Origin: Ophiothrix spiculata
Taxonomy: Eukaryota; Echinodermata; Ophiuroidea; Amphilepidida; Ophiotrichidae
Length of the DNA: 29,732 bases
Assembly (NCBI GenBank): GCA_000969725.1
Contig: JXSR01S017902.1
Reading direction: 5' to 3' (one strand)
The position numbers and the translations under genes were made by a program. Below, one piece after another: positions 21,483-29,732 of the stretch. Within the stretch, counting starts at the first letter, position 1. Each line of letters starts with the position of its first letter. The notes beneath the pieces were generated by a model. It ran no database searches. It worked only from the letters and a program-made list of their open reading frames with translations, and had not been told where the DNA came from.

Positions 21483-21937
21483 CTTCATATGAAGCCTTTT
21501 AAAATGGTGTTGAATTTCAGTGATCATGTCTAGGTAATATATATAGAGTGATATTTGATTCTTTTATTAAATGCTCCATGTCATTTAGATGCTCAAGGTA
21601 GAAAATGGGACTTCACTGTTGTGTGATGGGATACCAAAGGCATACCATTTATTTGCCTCGCTCATACAACCACTCATCATTATCACTAGATATTTTTTGT
21701 CAAAAATAGGCTTATAATATTTGATTTTTAAACTTTTTTCACTTAGTTCTATATATTCTTTCTTTCCAAAATCAATTATAGCAGTACAGTAACAATATAT
21801 TATGGCAATGTAGTAAATGGCTCATTTCAGGTCACAAGCATTTTAAAACTATCTCCCAGGAAATCACTATGTCAATAATGGTCTAGTTTCCCCTGGAATT
21901 TCTGATGAATCTGGATCCAAAATCCAGCTATGGCAAG
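21483..21937. other. Unassigned AT-rich DNA
   Basis: No gene or repeat structure recognised. Confidence 0.5.
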
Positions 21938-21945
21938 CCATTGAG

Positions 21946-22518
21946 GGGACTGCTCGCCAGTCTGATGGCTCGGAATTCGGAACACGCGACAATCTGTACA
22001 CGTTATTTCATAGTGAAAAATGTTACCTTGATAAAGGCTCGCTAGTCCTAAAAATACAGCTCGCAAATCAAAAGGATCACTAGTCCAAATATTAAAACAG
22101 GCTCGCCAGTCTGAATTTTTAAAAAGGCTGGATTTAAAAAGAGGCTTGCTAGTCCCGAATTTTAAAAATGTTCTCTTGTCCGAATATTGAATACATCTCG
22201 CTTGTACAAATTTAAAAAACAGCTTGCTAGTTCGAATTAAAAAAAAACCTAATTGAAATATGCACAGATTTCTTTTTATTCGGACTGACAAGCCAGTTTT
22301 AAAATTCGAACTAGGAAGCCTTTTTATAAAATCGGACTGGGGAGCTGCTTTCAGAATCCAGACTAGCTAGTTGTTTTTGAAATTCATATTAGCGAGCTGC
22401 ATTCGAAGTTTGGACTGGTGAGCCTTAATTGTCATTTGGATTAGCAAGCTATCGGTCTAGCAAGCCGTTGGACTAGCAAACCTTCAGACTAGTGAGCCGC
22501 GGACTAGCGAGCTGTCCC
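21946..22518. mobile_element. Foldback-type element built of short tandem repeats, 8-bp TSD
   Basis: CCATTGAG occurs exactly at both edges (21938-21945 and 22519-22526) as an 8-bp target duplication. The element starts GGGACTGCTCGCCAGTC and ends GACTAGCGAGCTGTCCC, which pair as inverted ends. The left half repeats a GGCTCGCTAGTCC-like core about ten times (for example 22037, 22101, 22143, 22221). The right half repeats its reverse complement GGACTAGCGAGCC about eleven times (for example 22281, 22334, 22411, 22500). Spacing is roughly 25-35 bp, tightening to about 16 bp at the right end. Multi-repeat arms resemble Drosophila Foldback elements, and an 8-bp duplication fits hAT. No transposase is present. 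The reverse frame at 21872-22291 only reads through the repeats. Confidence 0.85.
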
Positions 22519-22526
22519 CCATTGAG

Positions 22527-24153
22527 AAAGGCCTACCTGGGCAGCAATTTGGGGCTCATAGTACACACCCTCAGTGTATCATGATTTGATTTTTGTTGGA
22601 CTCGGGCTAATATCTTGATATTTTTTTTCTTTTGGGATTTTTTTGAGGAAGGATCTATGGCTAGTATAGGGTTAGTTTATTGGTGTACAACATGAAGAAC
22701 ATCACTTGTTTGAAACATAGATCTATGATTAAAATAAATCTCTGCCTTGAAATAAAAGTATCACAGGATATTTTGAAGTGCAGCTGGCAGTGTCACAATA
22801 TAGCATTTATTAGATTTTTTCTGACTATGCCCTTGAATGTTTTGATTTAAAAAAAGACGAAAAGAGGTGTACATAAAAAATGTTGAGAGATTCTAACTTT
22901 CATTGTCAATATTCTTATTAGATTGTAGACAGATTTGGCAATGAAAGTGGTGTCTGCATTATTGTAAATGGCCCTAAAGGATAATGGAGAGCCAGATGCT
23001 ATAGACAATCAGTGTGTTAATTTCCCTAACAGCTATTTCCCTAATAGTTGTCTGAAAGTGGAAATGAACACCAACATTTGGGTTAGCCAAATGTTGGTAA
23101 TATATACAGGAGTGCCAACTGCATTAGACAAGTGGAAATGGACTCCACAATTTGGGTTAGCCAGTGGATAAAAGTCAGAATGATTGTCATTTGATCAATG
23201 TTTACTTTGCTTTTGAGGCAATAGTGGCTGGTGCAAACAGTTTTGTCCCTTACCTCAAGTTGGTTGGACTGAATAAAAAAATAAAAAAACATGTTTCTTG
23301 TTGCCTCTTTTTTGAAGATTTTTCAAAATTCTTTTTATTTTGTAATTTTTCACTTATTCTAAAACATTTTTAAATGTTCAACTGGATCCAGACCAAACAT
23401 GAAGTTTGTTTCATGCAGTAGCAAATGTGATTTCAAGCAAATTTTTTTAAAAAGTCCCATTCACATCATTCAATCTATAATAATATACCAACATGAGCTG
23501 TTCGTTATGTGGAAGTCACTGAGGGACGAGGCTGGAGAAGTCACCCACAGGGTGGATAATAACTGCTGCTCTTCCCCAAGTGGGGTTCTAAGTTGTTACC
23601 ATGGTAATAGCCTTGTTAGCAACAATTATAGATGGATTAAATAACCTATTGTGATGGAGATTCTTGGTGGAGTTTTGAAAATAAATGCAGACATGAAAAA
23701 GGAAGAAAATATCTGGTATTATTATAGACAACATGAAATGACCCAAGAAAAGGCAAGTGTTTAATTTCAGTGTGCCAAATGTGGTCAAAATTCTATTTTA
23801 GCAAGACAATAAATGTTATCTGAACATACCCATACAGTTGTTTTACCCCAGTACTGTCACTCCCATTTCAAAGATGTTACACATAGGCCTAATAGTTTAA
23901 AAAACACAACCAAATTACCCAATTTTTGAACAATTTTGAGTGCATTATGATCCCCTTTTTGCATGAAAAATTAGCAAAAAATTACCCTTTAAAAACTTGA
24001 TTTTTTTCATTTCAAGTACACTTACACAAAATAGCCCCTTTTCTAAACATTTCAAGAACATTCACTAAAACCTCATTTTCTTTTCTAAGGAGACCTTAGG
24101 TATCCTTTTGATATATCTTACTTGCCTTTCATACCATAGCACTTGGAGATAAA
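22527..24153. other. Long stretch with no assigned gene
   Basis: AT-rich sequence. Several 60-80 codon frames occur (22968-23171, 23164-23373, 23399-23644) with no motif I recognise. TTACCATGGTAA, a 12-bp palindrome, lies at 23596-23607. The 23500-23590 part is somewhat G+C-richer, but no exon can be defended. Confidence 0.4.
23057..23162 (+). repeat. Imperfect direct repeat with an 11-bp hairpin
   Basis: AAGTGGAAATGRACWCCA followed by a TTTGGGTTAGCCA phrase occurs at about 23057-23089 and 23130-23162. In the first copy CCAACATTTGG (23071-23081) and CCAAATGTTGG (23087-23097) form a perfect stem around GTTAG. Confidence 0.65.
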
Positions 24154-24155
24154 TA

Positions 24156-24600
24156 TGTGTCCCGTCATGTCGAAAGGTACCTTAATACCGGCATAGTAAA
24201 TTACGAGATACAGGCCATAGAAGCTGAGCATAGTTAAAAATCATGTCCAAGGTCGAATTTCTAATTTCATCAGAAACGTTACCTTTGAAGTGTATTCTAT
24301 CAAATTAATCAGGTTCCAACATCCAAAACATAAGACAAATGTTTTAAAAACCTAGATAAAAATCCTTTCTCCATTCACATTTAACCAGTACAGAAACTTT
24401 AAACTTGATTTTCTCAGAACTTTAGTTTTCGGAATCAGCCCGATACCTTTTACTAATTTGGATGTAACTTTGTAATTGAACATCCAATAACCAAAAGCAA
24501 GGTGTCATTTTAAAGCCTAAAATATAATCTTTCAGATGAGACCAAAAAATCAATTTTAATTTTGCCGACCTTAATGTACCTTTCGATATGACGGGTCACA
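24156..24600. mobile_element. TA-flanked MITE, 445 bp
   Basis: TA (24154-24155) precedes TGTGTCCCGTCATGTCGAAA, and TTTCGATATGACGGGTCACA precedes TA (24601-24602). The inverted ends extend through GGTACCTTAA for about 30 bp with three mismatches. The interior is non-coding. TA duplication suggests a Tc1/mariner-type origin. Confidence 0.75.
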
Positions 24601-24602
24601 TA

Positions 24603-25341
24603 TTCAGAATCCACTCTTTCAGGGAAATAGAGAAATAAAGCTTCACAAATGGTAAGGTTTTTATATTCTCGTGATTAAAATGTGATGAATACATGAGCGA
24701 CAAATCACAAAAATATATAAAAATCAAGTATATCGTCATCAGAAAGGACCCTTAATTAAAACAAATTCATGTACATTTAAAAAACAGACCCTTTCTTCCT
24801 GAAAAAGAGAACGATCATGCGTACACAATGGTCAATTATAGGAGTGACAACATCCGGTATTTTACAACAAATGAGGTGTGAGAAAAATGATTTAACAATA
24901 TATCCAAGCTACGATGGCTCTGTCATACCCTGCATACCACATTGAGGAAGGGTTATCGGTAGTTCAGGATGGGTCTTCGGGCATTTTGGGAACAGCTTCA
25001 ATTTAATTTGGGCTTAGTGCAGACAGAAATTAAAAGATTACATACACCTTAAATAAATATATTTACAAAGGTTATGAGTAATCAATCCAGCTGTTTGTTT
25101 TTTTCGTGTGTGTCTTACGGTGGAAACATTTCCTGTTTGATGTTATTTGTTTTTCAGCACTTGAGAGTAAAACAACATGGTTTTCGAAAACTCTACAAGA
25201 AACTATAAATGTTACATAATATGTGAAATTTAGTTGTTGGTTATACAAGGTTTTGCTCATTTGTTGTCAACTATTTTCAAGTAACATCATATCATTTTTC
25301 AAGCAAATATGACAAGACACATTTATCAAACATGATGTACC
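24603..25341. other. Unassigned AT-rich DNA
   Basis: A 62-codon reverse frame at 25072-25260 has no recognisable motif. No repeats were seen. Confidence 0.45.
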
Positions 25342-25608
25342 TAACCCTAACACTTTTGACCACTTCTTCGTTTAAAAACTATCTCCTCGGAAATTTGCAA
25401 GTCAAAAATCACGGGTTCCCCCCTGGATTCGAACCCGGGACCCCCCGCTTCCCGGTCCAATTATCACTATGTCAAGCCACTGAGTAGGCGCTGCCATGGC
25501 AGCGATTTCGTGACCATAGCTAACTCGGGTCTATGACGTATTGGGACTTAGGCGAATTGCTTAACTTTGTGGAATGGGATATTGTGAGATTCAGTGGGGT
25601 TAGGGTTA
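25342..25608 (-). mobile_element. tRNA-like element with telomere-like inverted ends, copy A
   Basis: TAACCCTAAC (25342-25351) and GTTAGGGTTA (25599-25608) are perfect inverted ends, 267 bp apart in total. On the minus strand the order is CCACTGAATCTCACAATA, AATACGTCATAGACCCGAG, the hairpin CGCTGCCATGGCAGCG, the A-box-like CTACTCAGTGGC, GGGTCCCGGGTTCGAATCC with an exact B box, and the tail TTTTTGACTTGC...GAGGAGATAG. This copy has the best A and B boxes of the four. The tRNA cloverleaf is not complete, so I read it as a tRNA-derived mobile element and not a tRNA gene. Confidence 0.8.
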
Positions 25609-25809
25609 ATGTTACTGTAGCACAGATCACAATTGGTCTAAATATGTTGAACAAAACATGTTGCCCAAATCAGAATTTCTATGAATAGGCTAAGGCACTT
25701 GCATTTCAGGCAATGTTATGATATTAATAGTTTGGCAGAGTAAATGTTAGGAATATCCTTATAGATAAGATTTTCAATTTGGCTATCTAGACAATATTTT
25801 GCTGAACCT

Positions 25810-26072
25810 CAGAGGAGGTTTTCAGAATATTCCACAATGCATTATTCTAATACACTTAGATATAATAGGCTCTTAGGAATTTGAGAATTCCATTGAATAG
25901 TACTCATTCATATCTTTCCAGGGATGTGTTTCTTTTAGCCCAGTGTTTACCCACATTGCTGACACCTCAAAAACGTCAGAAACCTGTACAGATGTATAGC
26001 AGTTGAATTGGATTTGCAGGTATATTGTACAATGTTGCATTGCATCGTGGGATATTGTGAAAACCTCCTCTG
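25810..26072. mobile_element. hAT- or Mutator-type MITE with 8-9-bp TSD
   Basis: CAGAGGAGGTTTTCAGAATA at the left pairs with the right end TATTGTGAAAACCTCCTCTG, and the match continues through ATTCCACAATGCA. The flanks GCTGAACCT (25801-25809) and GCTAAACCT (26073-26081) are a 9-bp duplication with one mismatch. CAGRG termini with 8 bp would mean hAT, and 9 bp would mean Mutator. The interior (263 bp in all) is non-coding. Confidence 0.75.
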
Positions 26073-26085
26073 GCTAAACCTCTAG

Positions 26086-26450
26086 TCTAGTATGACATTT
26101 GCTTTTGAGAATTGCAGTTCTATGCTCTTTAAAATCATACTTTAGTCTTTATCCAGACAACTTTCTACTAGCGTCTGCAGTGATCTTGTCTAGTATGACA
26201 TTTGCTTTTGGGAATCGCAGTTCTATGCTCTTTAAAATCATACTTTAGTCTTTATCCAGACAACTTTCTACTAGCGTCTGCAGTGATCTTGTCTAGTATG
26301 ACATTTTATTTTGAGAATTGCAGTTCTATGCTCTTTAAAATCATTGTTTAGTCTTTATCCAGACAACTTTCTACTAGTGTCTGCAGTGATCTTGTCTAGT
26401 ATGACATTTGCTTTAGGAAATCAGAGGTCTATGCTCTTTCAAATCCTACT
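26086..26450 (+). repeat. 103-bp tandem repeat, about 3.5 units
   Basis: CTAGTATGACATTTGCTTTT marks unit starts at about 26087, 26190, 26293 and 26396, an exact 103-bp period. Units carry TTCTATGCTCTTTAAAATCA, CTTTATCCAGACAACTTTC and TACTAGCGTCTGCAGTGATC. Units 1-3 are nearly identical. The fourth diverges and stops near 26450. The array starts within a few bases of the MITE ending at 26072. Confidence 0.9.
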
Positions 26451-26734
26451 AAAGTGCCCCCTTTAGGCCTGTACTCTAAGTCTCTTGAAATCTGTGTCAT
26501 AATAAGTGAAGTAATTGAGGGCAGCCTCTAGTGGTACTGTTCCCAGTAATAGTCCCTAATTGCCTCTCGTAAGAGGCCTGGTACTTTGTGTCAAGATTGA
26601 GGACAGAATGGTGGTGATAAAGGAATGCAGCTGTAGCTAAATGGTTGATTAGAAGTAATTACATGGAGATTGATAACAAACTTATGAATGTATTGCGACT
26701 GTTAATAGGTATTCATACACTCCGCGTGTTACCT

Positions 26735-26942
26735 ACTCTCTAAGAGTGTAAACCACTCAAAAACAGCTGCATGCGCTGCGTTAGTCAATCCACTCGAAAA
26801 AGAGAGAAATGACTGAACTTTCACTCCAAAAGAGTGACAAATGAGTGAGAGTGAACACCACTTGAAATGTAGTGTCCTCCATTTAACATTTTTAAGAGTG
26901 GACATTCACTCGTTGAGAGTGAACATCACTCCTTTTTGAGTA
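26735..26942. repeat. GAGTG/CACTC motif cluster with small hairpins
   Basis: GAGTG or CACTC occurs more than ten times in about 200 bp, often as local inverted pairs: GAGTGTAAACCACTC, CACTCCAAAAGAGTG, CACTCGTTGAGAGTG and GAGTGAACATCACTC. AGAGTGAACAYCACT occurs twice (about 26848 and 26917). It directly precedes the decayed TTAA-type MITE copy. It may be an old tandem repeat of a short hairpin unit. Confidence 0.6.
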
Positions 26943-26962
26943 AATATTTCACCATTTTACTT

Positions 26963-27249
26963 CTTTTAGTTTTCAGTGTGATACGAAAGATGACCACTAA
27001 AGAGGGCTATGTTTCAAATTTCAGCTGATTCGGTCAAATCGTTTTGATTTTATGGACAATTTTGTATTTTAGCACTGCCCATTTTGATTATGGTTACTAT
27101 ACTTAGACACATTTTCATATGTATCTCCAAAATGTAACATAACTAAGCCGTGAAATTTCACATGGGTCATGAGAGAAATAGGAGCAATATTTTGGTACCA
27201 AAATTTCAAAAAGTTTGATAAAAGGTTGAAGCAATCGGGGCATGTTCCT
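26963..27249 (-). mobile_element. TTAA-type MITE with central palindrome, copy 3 (decayed)
   Basis: It aligns with copy 2 from TTTTAGTTTTCAGTGTGATA through GTGAAATTTCACATGGGTC and TTTTGGTACCAAAATTTCAA to GGGGCATGTTCCT. The first 30 or so bases with the AGGAGC terminus are missing. A deletion and substitutions have damaged the central palindrome (GATTATGGTTACTATACTTA). It is the most diverged of the three copies. Confidence 0.75.
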
Positions 27250-27874
27250 AAAATTACAGTCTAGCTATTGGATTATTTGATGTGTTGGGTAACCATTTGA
27301 AGAGGTCATTTGATCATGACATCCACTCCAGTTGAAGTGCTATCTGAAGGACTATCTCAGGAGTGCTTTAGGGAAATGAGGGTTTGATAAACTGTGATAG
27401 CACTTTGGATAGTATTTTAGATTGCAATTTAAGGAGTTAAACCCACATGTAATATGGTAATTACATCAACAAGTCTTCAACATTCATCCAAAATTTGAAT
27501 TAAAATCAAGATTTTAGATCCAATTTTATGTGAAGTTAGGTACATCTTTCCCTTGATTATAAAAATTTCTAAAAATAATTTTTTATTCGGTCCAGCCCCC
27601 CCCCCCCAAAAAAAATCCTATTTAGTCCAGATTAAAAAAAAACCCTCCTATTTAATATTTCAGTAATTTCATTATTAGGCTACTTTATTAGTGGTATTTT
27701 TGTGCTATATTTATTTTTTCCCTGTTCACGCTCAATGCACCCAACGTGAATATAAAACGTACCATGAAAATGGTATGTCTATTCTTTGCATGTTCAAAAT
27801 TAAAATCTGCAAAATGTTTCAATATTAGCATGCACAATCTGAGCGCGAAAATTATGTGTGTAATAGACTCACCA
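27250..27874. other. Unassigned DNA with a poly-C tract
   Basis: Twelve C (27596-27607) are followed by eight A. A 62-codon frame at 27746-27934 runs into the SINE-like remnant and is not recognised. Confidence 0.5.
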
Positions 27875-28045
27875 GGTATACACTGTATGCAGCGCCCGAA
27901 GAAGGAGCATTCGCACAGGGGACCAACGGCTTAACGTGACTATCCGAACCACAGAGCAATTAGAGTAAAGTTTCTTGCCCAAGGAAACAAGGAGACGTAA
28001 ACCGCCTGGCCCGGGGCTCAACCTCTGTATTACGAGACCATTTTG
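27875..28045 (-). mobile_element. SINE-like remnant
   Basis: The forward sequence contains GGGACCAACGGCTTAACGTG, then CCGAACCACAGAGCAATTAG, then TTTCTTGCCCAAGGAAAC, then CCGCCTGGCCCGGGGCTCAACCTC-like text and TATTACGAGACC. I recall this order from repeats common in invertebrate and fish genomes, where the last part is an antisense tRNA-like B box (here GGTTGAGCCCC on the minus strand). It is unrelated to the telomere-ended tRNA-like family. Boundaries and orientation are uncertain. Confidence 0.4.
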
Positions 28046-28090
28046 ATTCATGATGAACTATCGAAAACAGATGACCATGGGCTGCCGCAA

Positions 28091-28126
28091 CATATCTGAT
28101 GTTACTAGTTGTATACATCAGATATG
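28091..28126. repeat. 12-bp hairpin
   Basis: CATATCTGATGT (28091-28102) and ACATCAGATATG (28115-28126) pair perfectly around a 12-base loop. Confidence 0.8.
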
Positions 28127-28339
28127 CTACAGTGAGCAACATGTACGAGCACTAGTGCATCCTTTTGCTACGGCGGCCCACATTTTTGTTGATCGGGTGA
28201 AAGAAATAGTAAACCATTGAAGTTGAAGCGCGGTATCAACAATATAAACAAAAAGTCTTTCTTTGCTAGTCTTATCTAAATCTGATCATAATAGGCTTGT
28301 TCAGACGCAGAGCATTTAATACGACTATAGTTGTGCTAA

Positions 28340-29015
28340 AGGTCGTTATAGCGCTAGCGGTGTTAGCAGTCGTGATAAAACATTAAGTGAGAACAACAAC
28401 CGTGTTAGTTTATCACAACTGTTATCACGACTGTTACCCCTGGAAAAAGTCAGGGGTAAATCGAGATCACCCGGGTTAAGTTAACACGGCCTTGCAGTGA
28501 GAACAACTACTCGGGTTAGCATTCGTGTTAAGGGTGACCTATGTAGGATTTTTAGGAAGTTCTACAGTTTCTTCCAGTTCCTGGTGCATCTGTATAGAGT
28601 AATAGAAGCATCAGCATGGTCACGATTGCATATTATTGCCAACTGTATATTAATCGCAGTCAAAGTTTTCTAGTCAACATGCAACCAGTTGTTGATATAA
28701 TAAAAAAGTAATGTGTTTAATTAATTTTATAACCATGAAATCGTACTGGTGGTCAGTTTAAAGCTAAACGCATGCTTACTTGAATACAATCTTTGTATCA
28801 AAACAGTGCAATACCTATGTAGTTTTTATCAAATGACAGCGTAATGCTGCTGCAACTTTTTAAAGTTAACACGGGTTGCAAAATCTCTCGGCCCCAGTCG
28901 TGTTACTAGTCGTGATAAAACGTAAGTGAGAACAGCAACCCGTGTTAGCTGAATTTTTTTTTGAATGTTGTAAACAAGATAACCCGAGTGAATTCTAAAT
29001 GTGAACACAACTACT
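28340..29015. repeat. Repeat with GTGAGAACAAC...GTGTTAG motifs and hairpins
   Basis: AAGTGAGAACARCAACCGTG-like motifs occur at about 28386, 28496, 28925 and, degenerate, at about 29000. AGTCGTGATAAAAC occurs at 28369 and 28912, and its reverse complement GTTATCACGACT at 28420. GTTAACACGG occurs near 28480 and 28866. TTACCCCTG (28434-28442) and CAGGGGTAA (28451-28459) form a perfect stem. The pattern looks like the two motif-rich ends of one element, with a plain AT-rich middle at 28560-28850. Termini and target duplication were not found. Confidence 0.5.
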
Positions 29016-29252
29016 ATATAATGCTGATGAGATGATGCTTGTACTTAAAGACTTCCATCAAATAGTAGCCATGATTATGACACCATAGGACAGTAAGTTT
29101 ACATTCAAACATCATTCATGACTGTTGATCCCTATACCCGGTCCCTATATTGACATTTACTATCAGCTGCCGGTGTGAAACCAAACTCTGTAAATATCTA
29201 TGTTCAAATACATTGCACCATTTAGCCTCAAATAGTAACTTGAAACTTTTAA

Positions 29253-29486
29253 AGGTGCAATTCATGATTCTGATGTGATCAAAACCTCATCTCTTTTTGG
29301 TCTTGATAAAAAGAAGAGTATAAAAATGCATGCTGCAAATGTCACTTTAAAATTAAATCATTCGTTTTCAAGTTACTAGCTTTTCAGGCTTAAAAAAATT
29401 CCATCTAGGCTACTGTGTTGTAATTTCTGTAGGGACCTTAATAGTGTTAAAAAAGCCCCCCATTTTTTAAATAATGGGAAGTCCCT
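29253..29486. mobile_element. Possible TTAA-flanked MITE
   Basis: TTAA at 29249-29252 precedes AGGTGCAATTC, and GAAGTCCCT precedes TTAA at 29487-29490. The ends pair only partly. The body shares GGCTACTGTGTTGTAATT and other blocks with 13614-13790, so it is repetitive. Non-coding. Confidence 0.45.
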
Positions 29487-29732
29487 TTAATTGTGGTTAA
29501 AGACACATTTTACATCTACAACAGGAATGTTTTGTGCAGTGACCGGTTTTTATGCAATGTGCATTTCAATGTATATTTTAACCTCATCTCATGAATTTCC
29601 CCAGATTTTTAACTTTGTAAATTGATCCTCACAATATTATGTTCATGTTTAGGCTATTGTTGTTTTAAGTGAATTTTAATTATGTAAATTGTATTATGCA
29701 GGGCCCCGAGTAAGACCAGCATTTTGTTGATT

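Noticed and set aside
21872..22291. 139-codon reverse-strand frame
   Set aside because: It mostly reads through the left arm of the foldback repeats. The peptide is a degenerate repeat and the frame crosses the element boundary.
28434..28459. Rho-independent terminator
   Set aside because: The perfect 9-bp stem lacks a following T-run and the setting is not bacterial.

Overview
This is AT-rich (about one third G+C by eye) eukaryotic DNA. No tightly packed reading frames, operons or bacterial gene signals are visible. The longest open frame is 152 codons and lies over a repeat, and I recognise no host protein-coding exon on either strand. The window looks like intergenic or intronic sequence of an animal with a repeat-rich genome. 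A marine invertebrate, possibly a deuterostome, would fit the mix of short inverted-repeat elements, tRNA-like elements and a CR1/Jockey-like LINE tail, but that placement is inference and weak.

The content is almost entirely mobile-element debris. 0-5 kb: five or six short non-autonomous DNA transposons (MITEs), including one element (4314-4644) nested inside another (4089-4752) and a 138-bp hairpin just downstream. 5.3-6.7 kb: a degenerate repeat with units of roughly 147 bp, then a 26-bp minisatellite of nine units. 6.7-9.2 kb: mostly unassigned, with a perfect 22-bp palindrome at 8506-8527. 9.2-10.7 kb: two copies of a tRNA-like element with telomere-like inverted ends, plus another MITE. 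12.7-13.2 kb: a 446-bp TA-flanked foldback. 13.9-14.5 kb: the 3' tail of a LINE. 16.4 kb: a third tRNA-like copy, lacking its far end. 18.4-19.6 kb: a 1.19-kb mariner-type element without a recognisable transposase. 20.3-22.5 kb: a second copy of the 4314-4644 MITE family, a small hairpin, a tandemly duplicated MITE, and a 573-bp foldback built of short tandem repeats with a perfect 8-bp target duplication. 24.2-27.2 kb: a TA-flanked MITE, a fourth tRNA-like copy, a hAT- or Mutator-type MITE abutting a 103-bp tandem array, a GAGTG/CACTC cluster, and a third copy of the 4314-4644 family. 27.9-29.5 kb: a SINE-like remnant, a repeat with dispersed motifs and hairpins, and a TTAA-flanked MITE candidate.

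No autonomous transposase or complete reverse transcriptase is present, so everything here would have been moved in trans. The most notable signal is the four-copy family at 9201-9481, 10436-10702, 16423-16668 and 25342-25608. It combines a tRNA-like body with RNA polymerase III box sequences and TAACCCTAAC/GTTAGGGTTA ends. That mixes the hallmarks of SINEs and of TIR transposons, and the ends match the animal telomere repeat.
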